Notes: a model not told the origin generated them from the letters alone. A stretch of DNA of 64,000 bases from Anaeramoeba flamelloides (GCA_027625915.1 JANTQA010000047.1:1860001-1924000), one strand, 5' to 3'. Shown: positions 1 through 11,991, counted from the stretch's first letter. Program-made: numbers and translations.

Positions 1-54
1 ATAAAATTAATTGGAATTCAGAGAATTTCAAGCTTCTTAAAAAAAAAAATTATA

Positions 55-485
55 ATTATAATTATAATGAGTTGTTGAATTCTACCAGTTGGGAGCGTCG
101 TTAGGTTTTTTTTAATTTAAGAAATAAAAATAAAATTTTTGAAATTTTCAGTTTATTTCTTGAATTAAAAAAAAATCGCTGTTAGCTTTTCCATAATTTA
201 AAAGAATTGAGTAAAATCTTTGGTTTTTCTCCATTCTTTTAAACGATGAAAAAGCGCCGTTAGGTTTTCTTGATTTTTCTGTGTATTTCTAAAGTAAAAA
301 AAACCTAGAACACGTAACTTATAAAACAGAAAACCTCAAGAAAACCTAGGCACTTGACGGCACTTTTCGTTAGGTTTTCCAAAATTCAAAAGAATTGAGT
401 AAAATCTTTAATTTTTATCTATTCCCTTAAATTCTGGAAAACCTAGGCACTTGACGGCACTCTACGACACTCTAACAAGAATATT
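55..485. repeat. Degenerate hairpin repeat with CGTTAGGTTTT motif
   Basis: The block CGTTAGGTTTT(CC) and its complement GGAAAACCTA recur several times, separated by spacers containing AAAGAATTGAGTAAAATC. They are joined by relatively GC-rich stretches such as CACTTGACGGCACT and ACGACACTCTAAC, so each unit can fold back on itself. A related array lies at 46130-46770 and shares the lead-in GTTGAATTCTAC. No coding potential is seen. The nature of the repeat (satellite or transposon end) is unknown. Confidence 0.6.
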
Positions 486-599
486 TTAAAATAATTAAAA
501 ACCAAAAAAAAATATTAATTAATCAAAAATATTTAAGTTATCCATCAAACTCAACAATTCTAAAATTCAGAACATTTACTAATTGCTTAAATAGATATT

Positions 600-905
600 A
601 CTACGTAATAAATCAAAATTCAAACAAATTTTGTCCTTTATGTTTAAAATATGAACAGAAGGAAATAATCGAAAATATTGATAAGTTTTTATGGGTATGT
701 CCTTCCTATGAAAAAGAAAGATTGATATTTTAAAATAAATTAAAAAAATTAAATCTTATTTCAATAATTTTAAATCAAAACAGTTTAAAATTATTTTCGT
801 TAATTATTAACCGTGAAATATATGATTTTATACTTTTATTTTTGAAAGGAAATTTAATAAAAGGGTACTTATAGTGTAATTTGCACTTCTTTAATAAAAA
901 AAAAA
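600..905 (+). mobile_element. 3' end of a LINE (C-terminal Cys knuckle and poly-A tail)
   Basis: The plus strand can be read as a decayed protein end with a CPLC...E...FLWVCPSYEKER pattern. This matches the zinc-knuckle region found after the reverse transcriptase in many non-LTR retrotransposons. The frame ends GNLIKGYL-stop at about 870, followed by TGTAATTTGCACTTC and an A-rich tail at 893-907. A similar tail (GGAAATTTAAGTAAAGGGACA...GTGTAATC) ends the larger LINE near 9130-9190, so both belong to one family. At least one in-frame stop shows that the copy is dead. The 5' boundary is unclear. Confidence 0.6.
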
Positions 906-1227
906 ATTAGAAAATTGAAAAAATAGAGTTTTTATTGAATTTATCTATATAATAATCCCACTTCTTGAATTAATGTAGAGCAAATATTTTAAAACAAATA
1001 AAAATAAAAATTAACTTGAATAAAATATCCATTAACATGAAAACGAATTAGAACTTTAAAATTGAATATTTTTTTTGTATAAAAAAGAAATTCAAACATG
1101 TAAAAAAAAAAATAAATTCATACAAAAAAAAAAAAAAAGAAAAGAAACAAGCCAAAATAATAATATATCATTAACCTCGATTCCAATAATTCTGTATAAA
1201 AAAAAATCATAATAATAATTAACCTTA

Positions 1228-1261
<34 letters not shown>

Positions 1262-1275
1262 ACGAAAATAAATAG
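906..1275. other. A/T-rich spacer or intron before the fimbrin exon
   Basis: No convincing exon, start codon or regulatory motif is visible. There is an A-run of roughly 30 bases near 1229-1260. The segment ends AAATAAATAG at 1275, which works as a 3' splice site for the downstream open frame. It could be the last part of an intron whose 5' exon is outside the window or has been displaced by the LINE just upstream. Confidence 0.4.
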
Positions 1276-4200
1276 CTGAATTAGAGAATGACAATATTAA
1301 TTTATCAAATGAAAACATTCAATTTAAAAAGACTATAAAATCTTTAAAAGAAAAAATCAATGATAATGAGGAGTTCATTCAACAAACTGAAAATTTACAA
1401 AAGCGATTAGAGGAATTGAAATTACAGAATTATTGGCTGGAACAATTAAGTCTTCAAAATGCAAAAACATATGAATCGATTATTGTCTTAGTTGATTATT
1501 ATAAAAAAACCAAAAACGATAAAGAAAACAGGCAATTAACATCCAATGTAAATGAACAACAAGAAGAAGAAAATGGAAGAAAAGATTTTTCCTTGATTGA
1601 TTCTATTGATCCAGATGATCCAATGTTCAAGGATACCGAATTAGCGTTAAAATCTATCGGATCAACTCTTTATGACAAATCAAATTTCTTTTCCAGTTTA
1701 AATGAATCAATGCAATTATCGCCAAGCGTTGAAACGAACGACATTGTATTTATTTCAAGCGAGGAAACGCCAAACAAAAGGAGGATTTTATATTTGACGT
1801 ATTTAATCTTTTTCCAATATCGGATCACCCAATTACATGACCTGACAAACTCATTAACGACTGAAATAACCGAGTTACAGGACGAGTTAGCTGAAAATGG
1901 AAGGAAGCTAAAATTGGAAAACGAACGAAGGGTTTCTTTAGAAAATTTATTAAGAAGCTCTGAATTATCTCTGGGCGAAGAAAACAAAGAAAGGATTGCG
2001 ATTGAAGATTTAAAATCAAGATTAGAAAATGAATTACAAAATGCAAAAAATAGGGAAAATGAATTAAAAAGGCAAAATGAAACCTTAAAAAATATGAATA
2101 GCAAATTGGAAGAATCCAATAAACAAACGATTAGTGACCATGAAAGGGATTTAAAAAAGTTAAAAAACGAATGGCAAAAGGCACAATTAGAATTAATCAA
2201 AGAAAAGGTTGATTTAAAAAACGATTTCCTCGAAAAAATTGAAGAAAGAGACCAATTATTTAACAGGCAGAAGGAGCAACTGGAAGAAAAAATTCAAAGA
2301 CTGCTGAAGGCAAAGGAGCAGGACGAAAACAAGTTAAAACAAAAATATGAATTGGAAATCAATGATCTCAAATTCCAATCGAAGCAATATCAGCAGGGGC
2401 TAAGTGAATGCAACAAATCAAAGCAACATCTCCTGGATAATTATAAAAATAAAATCAATACCTTGAAAGATGAAACCACCCGGCTGAAGGATCAGCATAA
2501 AGTGCAAATTAACTATTTTAATGATCAAATTTCCATTTTGGAAGAGAAGCTCAGGGACAAAGAAGAGCAGACCACAAAGGAGAGACAGAAAAGGGAAAGG
2601 GCAGAAACATTGAAAAAGGAGCTTGAAAAGACATTGAATGTCTTGAAAAAAAACAATGCCACCCAATTAAGCGAAAATTTACAATTAAATAAAGAAAATT
2701 CAAAGCTTAACCAAACAAACAAAAATTTACAAGAAAATTTGCAAATTTTACAAAAGCAGCTTGAAGAATTAATCAATACCCAGAGCAATGATAATAATGA
2801 TGATGAAAATAACGATAATGATGATGAAAAATTAAATCAAAACATTCTTTACCTAAGATCTGAAATCAATAATTTAAAAATTGAACACCAACGGGAATTG
2901 GAGCTTATCCAACAAGAAAATAAAAAATTGCTTAAAGAGAAATTACATGAGATCTCAAAGATGAAAAAGGATATAAGATTGCTAAGCAAAAGGCTAACTT
3001 TCAAGGAAGAAGAAATCAAATTATTGCAATCGCATCGAAAGAAGATCGAAGATCGGTTACAAATTTATAAAAGCAAAATCGAAAAGGATGCCAAATTGAG
3101 AAAGCAATATAACGACGAGCTCCATCGGTTGAAGAAGGAGAATTCCATTGAAGCTAAGAAAATGAAAAAAGAAATTGAAAAGTTAAAAAAGAAAATGGAA
3201 TTAAAGGAGCAAAGAAGGAAAATTCTCTTTGAGAAATATTCCAAATTTGAGGAATTATTGAAAATAGCCAAAGAGAAATTAAAAACGAACTATAAAGAAA
3301 AAAAAACTTTAAAAAAGGAATTATTAAAATTGGGGAATTTAAAAGCAAGCTTAGCTAGCGAGAATTTGGATTTAAAAAATCAAGTTTTGTTATTGGAAAA
3401 GCAAATCGAAAAATTGAAACAGCAACTTGAAGATGCTTTAAATTCGCCCAAGAACAAAACCAAATTAACAAAGCACAAATCGGATAACCAACTAATTTAT
3501 TCAAATAGGAAAATGTCTCTTTTGGAAAGGATGCTAATCAAATATATAAACTCGGAATTAAGTTCCGATCTTGAATTAAAAGGCGTTTTGCCCATTGGAG
3601 CCAAAACTAGCGATTTAAGTATGGCAGTTGAAAATGGTTTATTGCTGTGTAAATTGATTAACAAGTGCTTCCCTAATACAATCGACGAAAGGGTATTAAA
3701 CCATTTCAAGGATAATTCACAAGCTATTAAAAGCGTAAGGAAAAAAAGCAGAAAGCAAATGGTGAATGATAATAAGAATAAGAACATAACAGACGATAGT
3801 GATGATAACGATGACGATGATGATGACAAAGATGAAGAAGAAATTATTTTTAATGAAATTAGGTTATCAAAGCTCGAAAATCATACACTGTGCATTAATT
3901 CAGCAAAGGCAATAGGCTGCCAGGTATTTGGAATTGAGCCAAAGGCTCTATTAGAGGGGGATCTTCAAGCATGTATCCACATGGCATGGGAAATAATCAA
4001 ACAGGGCCTATTATCAAGAATTAACCTAAAATCGCACCCTGAATTGTTTGTTCTTTGTAACAAATCAGAAAATATCCAAGACCTGATCAAAATTGCGCCA
4101 GAAGAAATCATATTACGATGGGTAAACTATCATTTAAAAAAAATTAGTATCAAAAAGAAGGTCAATAAATTCGGCACGGAGTTTAAAGATTCCACAATTT

Positions 4201-5186
4201 ATGCCCTTTTGCTGAGCCAGATTGCGCCAAACAAATGCCCCATAAGACCATTTTTTGAAACAAACGATCTGGATAAACGAGCGCACTTGGTAGTCAAATA
4301 TGCCAAAAGAATCCACGCGACCCAGTTTATTTCAAATGAATGCATCGTTACGGGAAACGAAAAGCTAAGCCTGGCGTTTTTGGCCCATCTGTTCGAAATC
4401 AGGAGTGGGCTGGAATCACAAAAGCGACTGCAGCTTCAGTCAAGAAGAGTTTTGCAAACAGAAACCAGGGAAGAAAAAAGCTTTAGGCTGTGGATCAACT
4501 CACTTGGAGTGAAGCCAAAGGTATACCATCTGTACGAAGATCTGAAAGACGGGCTAATACTCTGCCAGGTGATCGAGAAAATTGGCCCCAAGAAGATCGT
4601 GAACTGGAAAAAAATCAAAATGGAAGACATAAATGTATTCGAAAAGGTCGTCAACTGCGAGCAGAGCATACAATCAGCACGAAAATTGGGCTTGAAGATC
4701 ACAACAAGCGCACGCGATATTATCTATACAAATAAAAAATTCGTTTTAGGCTTGATTTGGCAATTAATGCGATACCATGTCATGAACTACCTTAAAAATT
4801 TAAAAGTTTTGGAGGGATTCAAAATTAATGACACACATCTTGTGCAGTGGGCAAATAAAAAGGTACAAACGTCTTCAAAAAAGGTTTCCAAAAATTTCCA
4901 GCAAATAATTAACTTCAGAGATATCACCTTAACAACAGGTAAATTTATTATCGATTTGATATACTCAATTAGCCCAAAATCAGTCAATTATAAATACGTC
5001 ACACATGGCAGAAACGACCATTCTGCTTTGAAAAATGCTCGATACGCAATAACTTTAACTAGAAAATTGGGTGGGTCAGTGTTCTTGCTCCCAGAGGACA
5101 TTGTAGAGGTTAAAGACAAAATGATCTTAACCTTAGTTGGCGAATTAATGAAAATTGATAAAATTTTTCATTCAAAAAAAAAATAA
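1276..5186 (+). CDS. Coiled-coil fimbrin/plastin-like actin-bundling protein, N-terminus missing
   Basis: Predicted actin cross-linker. Counting residues from codon 1416, positions 1-690 are almost continuous K/E/Q/L coiled coil. From about 700 the protein matches the fimbrin core of four calponin-homology domains in tandem: CH1 about 700-885 (VLPIGAKTSDLSMAVENGLLLCKLIN, IDERVLN, INSAKAIGCQVFGIEP), CH2 about 893-1000 (APEEIILRWVNYHL), CH3 about 1015-1115 (FRLWINSLGVKPKVYHLYEDL) and CH4 about 1120-1250. Plastins normally have two EF-hands before CH1. None is seen here, and the long coiled coil occupies that place. CH1 contains an acidic disordered insert near 3766-3846. The open frame continues upstream of 1416 as coding-like coiled coil to a plausible 3' splice site at 1275, with no ATG, so the first exon(s) lie upstream or have been lost. 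The 3' end is TAA at 5184-5186. The family call is firm; the exact 5' structure is not. Confidence 0.88.
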
Positions 5187-5195
5187 ATTTAATTC

Positions 5196-5226
<31 letters not shown>

Positions 5227-6779
5227 TCTTTTGGTTTTTTTTTTCTTATAATTTATTGACAATTTAAAGATTTTGTATTTTTTTATTATTCTAATATGCT
5301 TTTTTTTTTTTTTTTTTTTTTTTTTTTTCAATTTAGATATTAAGACAATTAACAATTTTAACTTAAGGGACTAGTCTTCTACGACAACAAGGCAAATTTT
5401 TAAAATATGTTATTGGTGGTATTCTCTACTTACAAATTTTGTAGATCCCAAGTGTCAAAAAATTCTGATCTACAAAGAAAGCCATAAAAGAAAATTAGTT
5501 TAGTGAGATCAATTTTTTTTTTCCATTTTTTCTGGAAAAGAAAACTATTAAATTCTTTTTTTTTCTCACAATTTATCTAGTTTTAACCCTGTTTATTACA
5601 ATTTTGATCATTATTATACTATAACATTTCTTTGTTACCAGTAATATTAATATAAAGATTTTTTTTTATTTTTGAGATAAAACTTTTGGTTAACCAAAAA
5701 AATTGATATATTCAACGGATTAAAAAATAATTGTATTTTTTTAAGAAGGATAGTTATAATAATCAAAGTTTTAAAGTCATGTAAAAATTTTACTATGAAA
5801 TTTTGTTTTTTGTTAAGATGAAATTCGATTTTTCAAAATAAAATTTTCTTAAAGATATTTGGGAATTAGTTGATTTTATCCTCAGAATTCAAAATCATTT
5901 TTTTTCTGCCAAAAATGAATTGAATTGTTATAAGGATTCGTGTGAATAAGACCAAACAATTTGTAAAAAAAATTTTCTTCAATTTTTTTTCATTTTTTGA
6001 AAATCAGAAAACAACTTTTTCAAAACATTAAAGAAAAAAATTTTTTGCATAATAGATCTCAATTTAATTGATAAATTGTAGTTAGGATTCTACCAAATAT
6101 TCATTTATTGAATCAACTATACCACAATTAGTTTTATTAGCTAAGATTTGAAAGATTAATGATTATTAGAAAAAATTACCAAATAAAAAATTTGCTTTCG
6201 AAATCAATACTTTCCAACATAAAACAAAAAATATGTTTTCCCATTTTCAAGAATTGACTTAATTCTTAAACATAATAATAGGTTACTTTTTTTTGTTTTA
6301 TATTCGAAACATGTAAATTTTGAATTTCAAAAAAGAGACCCAGATCAATAAATTGTTTAAATGAGGTTTACTCATCCATTTCATAAGTCGAAACACAAAT
6401 TTAAAAAAAATATTTTCAAGATCTTGACAAGATTTCATTTTATTTTCAAAAAAAAATAATTCAATAAAATATAAAAAAAAACAATCAAAGTTATGTTAAA
6501 TAATAAAAATATGATTAAAGAATATTTTAGTTTTATTCAATAAAAATTCAATAATTGAACAAAGCAAAAATATTTTAATAATTGAAATCATCCAAAATTC
6601 GAAAATTTTTCAAATTGATATATTTGTTCGAATAAAAAAGATTTAGAACAGTATTAAAAAGTTAAAAAAGAAATAAGCTAAGGGATTTCAAAAAATTGAA
6701 AATTTGTGATTGATGATAAAAATATTCTAGATGATGACTCTATTGAAAATTAAAAATCCAAAAAATATCTGTTACAATT
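5187..6779. other. Non-coding A/T-rich spacer
   Basis: No gene is supported. It holds poly-T runs at 5200-5330 just after the fimbrin stop. A lone TTAAGGGACTAGTC end-like motif near 5364 resembles the termini of the TTAA elements elsewhere in the window, but I found no partner end. The right part may be a decayed 5' region of the LINE that follows. Confidence 0.5.
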
Positions 6780-9200
6780 CAGAAAATATTTAATAATTAG
6801 TTGATTAACCCAAATGGGAATAATATTAAATATATTATAAATAGATCAATTTGATTTATTCATAAAAAAGGAAAAGAATGAGGAACTAGCTTTGAATTAT
6901 AGACCAATTTCTCTTAATCAAATTTTATCAAGATTATTTTTTAAAATGTTCTACATACTAAGTAAAAATTGTTGAAGATTTATTTATAAAGTCCAGTTTA
7001 GATTTCTAAAAAAATTGGTCTCATATTATAGTATTATATTTCTTAAATCCGGATATAAGGATAAAATAAAATAATGAAATAGTAAATTATAAAACATATA
7101 TTATAACGATTGATATAGCAAAATGTTTTGATTGAATTGGTTTTAAAAGAATTAGAAAAATAATTAAAAAAATTCTTTTAAATAAAATTATCAAAAAAAT
7201 TCTTTAATAAAATATTATCAAAGAGTAGGATCTTGGTATATTTTAATAGTATCCTTTATTGATCATTTTATTTTTGCTCTTATTTCACATTACTTTTCAT
7301 TAAAAATAATATCATTATTCGATCAAATTCAAAGTTTGTTGATTATATAAAATTAATAATGGAATTAAAATATATTAAATGCCAAATTAATTTTAATATA
7401 TGAAATTATAATCCAATCTGGATTAAAACACAATAAAGATAAAACATTTACATATCAAAAGATTTATGAAAGATTAAATATTTGGGAATTTATTTGAATA
7501 AAATTTAGATTTAGTATATAATCTGAAAAGGGTAAAAGAAACTTATAACAAATCTAAACAACTATTTAATAATAATTTACTCTTTACAAATAATTTCAAA
7601 AGTCAATTATATAAATCTTTTATATTAAAACTAATTAAATTTTGTGTTAGAAATATATAATTATAAAATCGCAACACCTCATATAATAAACCCTTGGATT
7701 AATTTATTATTACTAAAATTTACAAAATAAACAGAGACAAACCAATTATTATTTATAAAATAGAATTTCAATTCGAAAATATGAGTATTTCAAAAATCAA
7801 AATTAAAATTTATAAAATTAAAAATCTATCTTTATATACCCTATAAAAAGGAATATAATTGAAATAAAGAATTAAAAATAAAATCATATGAATTACAATT
7901 TTTTTTTTTTAGTTTTTAAAAAGAAAAATATAATTAAAATCCAAATCCGTTAATATATTCAAATAATTGGATTGTTATATAAGTTTTTCAACTTGCTTCC
8001 TTGATTAGAAAATTGATTTATTATCAAGATAAAACCGGAATTAAAAATATAAACATTATTTTCCATATTTTTTACAAAAATAGATCAAAATCTTTATTTT
8101 TTCTCAACTCTTCTAATTTCTGGAAATTTGCTATTTATTTTTGTTAATTTTAGAAATAAAAAAAAATATTGTCTCTGGATAACACTTGAGTTAATTTAAA
8201 GTACTCCACTAGATATAAAAACATTTTTTACAAGAATGAAAAAAGGATTAATATTTATTAATCAATAATATTTATATTATCATTCAACTTTATATATCTT
8301 TTTAAATTCAGACTTTTAACCAATTACATAAATTAAACTTTATTATTTATCAAAGACAACTAAAAAAATTCTAAATATCAAGTATTTGTTACAATTGCCT
8401 TTTAGGAAATAAATAAAAAAATAAGTTGAATATGATATTTAAGAGAGATTGATTTATGTTAGAAGAAAACATAACCCATATATATATAGACTTAAAAATG
8501 AAAAAATACAAAATTCTTGGATTTATTTTTTTTTGGAAAAAAATAACGATTTTCATTTTAATATTCTAAATGAAGATCTAATAGAATTCCAAAAGAAATC
8601 ATAGAATTTTTCATCAATTATTATCATATTTCAGTAACATTTAAATGGGGCATTTTTACCAAGTGATTATCGATCTTATATATAAAAAAAAAATTCAAAG
8701 TAATTAAGTGTTAAGAAAATTCTAAAATATTTGAAAAAATAGAAAAAAAAGTGAGAAAAAATGATTAAAATTTTAAAATTTCAGAAAATAATTTTTTTCT
8801 TCGAATATCCATTCAAAATCCTTTAAACATATGTAATTTATTCATTCCAAATGGACCACTTTAACTGGAAAATGGTTTGTCATGGCTGTAATTTTATGTG
8901 TATTTAATTAAATCATAGTATTTTTTTTTTTTTTTTTGTTTTTTGATTTTTTACAAACTACTACTTATCAGATTCTTAAATTTCATAACCTTTCTAAAAT
9001 TTTCACTGTTTTATTATCATTTTGAATTATCAATTTTTATTTTTACTCTTTTGGCCATAAAAATAATTTGGGTGTGTCTTTCCCATTCATAATTGTGAAA
9101 TTTTTGATTTTACACTTCAATTTCTCAAAAAGGAAATTTAAGTAAAGGGACATCTAGGGTGTAATCATACACCAGTTTAAGAAGAATAATAATTACCAGT
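6780..9200 (+). mobile_element. Degenerate LINE (non-LTR retrotransposon) with reverse transcriptase
   Basis: Several reverse-transcriptase signatures are legible on the plus strand in successive frames: LALNYRPISLNQ near 6885-6925 (the classic LINE NYRPISL block), TIDIAKCFD near 7100-7130 (catalytic Asp block A), and LGIYLN with a KRVKETYNKSKQLFNN-like segment near 7485-7580. The 3' end near 9130-9190 (GGAAATTTAAGTAAAGGGACA, then GTGTAATC) parallels the LINE tail at 600-905. Many stops and frame changes make this an old inactive copy. The 5' end and any endonuclease domain are not recognisable. The tail similarity suggests that both copies came from one LINE lineage. Confidence 0.7.
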
Positions 9201-9597
9201 TTTTTAAAATTTTAATTATTTGTATTTAGATTAAAATTTAAAATACAATCTAATTATTTGTAAAAAAAAATTTAATACATTTTATTCCTCATTTGTAATT
9301 AATAATGTTTGATTATTAAAGATAAATCAATCAATTGAAAAAATAATAAGAATTTAAGATTGATGTGAAATATTGAAACAAAAATATTCTTTTACAATAT
9401 TATTTAAATCTATTTTCCCGACTTAAGTTTAAAATACTTGAAAAATATACTTTACACTTGTGTTTTAAAAAAATTATAAAAAAAAAAAAAAAAAACAATA
9501 TTAAAAAGATCGAAAACAAAAGAAAGAATTTAATAAAAATTCCCTATTAATAAAATTCAAACTAATTTATCATTATTATCGAGATAAATATGTATTT
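9201..9597. other. Short intergenic spacer 3' of the BET gene
   Basis: Only A/T-rich sequence with an A-run at about 9478-9495. It presumably contains the 3' UTR of the minus-strand bromodomain gene. No other feature is seen. Confidence 0.4.
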
Positions 9598-11991
9598 TTA
9601 AAAAAATCCTTCAAACATTTCACCATCGTCGTCATTAGAATCGTCATTATCATCATCGTCATTATCGTCATCATTAGAATCATCATCTTCATCAACCAAT
9701 AAATCATCTTCATCAAGAACATCATCAATATTATCAAAGTCTTCCAAATCTTTTAAGTCATCTTCATTATCATCGTCTTCTTCTCCCTCTCCCTCTTCAT
9801 CGTTATTATCGATATCCAATCCAACTTCTTCATCATCTTCCTCTTCCTCTTCCTCTTCCTCGTCAACGTCCTCTTCTCTATCGGTATCATTATTATCCTC
9901 GTCCTCAACGTCTTCATCATCTTCTTCATTAGAATCATCTTCATCATCATTAGAATCATCATCGTCATCATCTAAATCACCAAAATCAAGATCAAAATTG
10001 AAATCATCTTGTGGATTATCTAGCCGGTTTTGGCTTGGGATAAAATCCTCTTTAAGATAATCATCGATATTCAAATTTTCTAAATCTAAATTATCATTAT
10101 TTACCAAATTTGTATCTTGCTCATCTTCAATTTGATCATGATTCCTTTTTCGATCATTTTGAAAGTAATCTAAATTATCAATTTGATCCTGAGAATCAAA
10201 ATTTGGAAATTCTTCATTCATTTTATTTTGTTCTTTGTTTGATTGTAGTGTTGACGATGTCGGTGTTGTTGATGATTTTGATGATGATGATGATGATTTT
10301 CTTGTTGTTTTTGTTGATTCTAGGATTTGATTTACAAAATTGACAACTTCAGATATAATTTTGTCTGGTAAAGTTTCAAAGTCTATATGGTTCGCTTCGG
10401 ATTGCAAGGGATCATTTTTTGTAATTAATTCAATGATTTCGTTTCTTTGATTTTCATTTAATTCATTTATAATTTGAAACAAATTTTGTCTTTCTTCGAG
10501 AGTTACAACTTTTATTTGAGTTTGATTATCCTTGTTATTTCCGCTGTTGTTTTCTAAATTATTATGGGTTTCATCTTTGGAAAAATTTTTTTCTTGTTCG
10601 TTTTCGTTTTCTTTTTCATTTTCATTTAAATTACCTGTTTCTTTTTCATGTACATTAAGATTGTCGTTTTCTTTTTGAATTTCCATTTCTTTACCTTGAT
10701 CATTCTTGGGTTCATTTAATAATGTGGAAGTTTCTGGTATCTCTTGATCGCCTTTAATTGATTTGAATGCCTGTATAAATTGTGCAACATCTTTATCATT
10801 TTGTTTAATAACCCTTTCTAGCATTTCCTTGTCAATTAGGCAAACTTCATCGTTCGGTGTTCCCTCATAAATCAAAAACTGCAACGCTATTGAAATTTTT
10901 TGTGTAATTAAAAACGATTGCTTTAAACTTTTTGAATAATTACCCTCGTCCTGGTTTCGATCGAAGAACTTGCAAATTGTTTGTCTTGTAGTTTCTGGAT
11001 TATTTGGATCAATTTGCCCAAATTGTGAGATCTGTTTCCACCAATGATCATAATTCTCAATTTTGTCTTCAATTAAATCAAGTGATTCGTATTTTTGTTT
11101 TATTTTGCTATTCAAATTATCAAACGATTTTAAAAATTGCTCATTCTTATCTTCAATGCTTTTCATCTTTTGTTCAAATCCTAATTCCAAATCTATTTCC
11201 TTTTGAAACAGATTCAATTCCTTGTTTATCATGGATCTTTGGTCGTCCCGATATTTGCCCCTTCGCAATTCCCGATTTTTGTTTGGTGCAAGACGATTTT
11301 CTCGTTGATGATTATTGTTATTACTTTGGGAATTTCGAAATTTTTTGTTTCTTTGGGATCGTTTATTTTTTTTCATTTTGTGCTTTTTTTTGGAATCCAT
11401 TTTACCACTCCTAGCCCTTGAAGACATTAACGAATTTTTTTTTTTATTGTTTGCCCCCGTTTTCCTAGCAGAGTGTTTCTTTTTGCTTTTCATCTTTTGT
11501 TTCCTCAACCGTAGCTGCATGAGATGCAGCTTTTGTTTCATCTTTTCGTTGATACTCGATTTCACTCGCTGCACACACTCCTGCAGTTCTAGTTCCAAAA
11601 TCCTCCATTGCGTTTTCACCTCGCCTAAGAGCTCATTTGCCCATATGTGATAAACACTGACTTCAGAGTTATATTGCATGGCGTTTTGGAAAATTAATTT
11701 CGTGTCTTCAAAGACTTCGTTCCTTGATTTGTACCCCTTGGAAGACAGCTTTTTGATTATACTACTAAAGTCCATCGGCTCTGTCACAAAATCTAAATAG
11801 TCTGTGTATTTCGTGAGATCCATGGGCTCCAAATACGGCAAGGATCGTGGATCGCTCATTAACAGCTTCACGAGCTTTTCACATTTAACGTACCAAATTC
11901 TTCTTTGGTGTTTCATCAAAGAGCGCTTGGCTAATTTGGTGAGCCTTCTTTTTGATTCTCGGAATGTGTTTTTTGGTTTTGTTCTTCGCAT
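9598..11991 (-). CDS. BET-family protein: one bromodomain plus NET domain and acidic tail
   Basis: Predicted nuclear acetyl-lysine reader, 797 aa, single exon, ATG at 11991 and TAA at 9598. Residues about 32-135 form a bromodomain: the ZA-loop region has LPYLEPMDLTKYTDYLDFVTEPMDF, and the BC-loop NAMQYNSE carries the Asn that contacts acetyl-lysine. Basic stretches follow at about 150-250 (KKKHSARK, RSQRNKKFRN). Residues about 492-556 match the NET (extra-terminal) domain: LEERQNLFQIINELNENQRNEIIELI, then IDFETLPDKIISEVVNFV. Next come a Ser run (SSSSSSKSS) and a tail of some 150 residues that is overwhelmingly Asp/Glu. BET proteins recruit chromatin regulators to acetylated histones, and NET binds basic partner peptides. 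Animal BET proteins have two bromodomains, while plant GTE proteins have one plus NET, so this layout is GTE-like. The acidic tail could mimic nucleic acid or bind histones (inference). Confidence 0.9.
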   Translation of the reverse strand: MRRTKPKNTFRESKRRLTKLAKRSLMKHQRRIWYVKCEKLVKLLMSDPRSLPYLEPMDLTKYTDYLDFVTEPMDFSSIIKKLSSKGYKSRNEVFEDTKLIFQNAMQYNSEVSVYHIWANELLGEVKTQWRILELELQECVQRVKSSINEKMKQKLHLMQLRLRKQKMKSKKKHSARKTGANNKKKNSLMSSRARSGKMDSKKKHKMKKNKRSQRNKKFRNSQSNNNNHQRENRLAPNKNRELRRGKYRDDQRSMINKELNLFQKEIDLELGFEQKMKSIEDKNEQFLKSFDNLNSKIKQKYESLDLIEDKIENYDHWWKQISQFGQIDPNNPETTRQTICKFFDRNQDEGNYSKSLKQSFLITQKISIALQFLIYEGTPNDEVCLIDKEMLERVIKQNDKDVAQFIQAFKSIKGDQEIPETSTLLNEPKNDQGKEMEIQKENDNLNVHEKETGNLNENEKENENEQEKNFSKDETHNNLENNSGNNKDNQTQIKVVTLEERQNLFQIINELNENQRNEIIELITKNDPLQSEANHIDFETLPDKIISEVVNFVNQILESTKTTRKSSSSSSKSSTTPTSSTLQSNKEQNKMNEEFPNFDSQDQIDNLDYFQNDRKRNHDQIEDEQDTNLVNNDNLDLENLNIDDYLKEDFIPSQNRLDNPQDDFNFDLDFGDLDDDDDDSNDDEDDSNEEDDEDVEDEDNNDTDREEDVDEEEEEEEEDDEEVGLDIDNNDEEGEGEEDDDNEDDLKDLEDFDNIDDVLDEDDLLVDEDDDSNDDDNDDDDNDDSNDDDGEMFEGFF

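Noticed and set aside
1118-1318. 66-aa minus-strand frame
   Set aside because: Produced by the poly-A run at 1229-1260 (poly-Phe). It crosses the start of the real fimbrin exon on the other strand.
1670-2200. 176-aa minus-strand frame
   Set aside because: Antisense shadow of the coiled-coil region of the fimbrin-like gene. No domain, Phe/Ser-rich.
5110-5355. 81-aa Lys/Ile-rich minus-strand frame
   Set aside because: It consists of translated poly-T runs in the fimbrin 3' flank.
9753-10343. Met-rich and hydrophobic alternative frames
   Set aside because: Shadows of the Asp/Glu-coding GAT/GAA repeats in the acidic tail of the BET protein.
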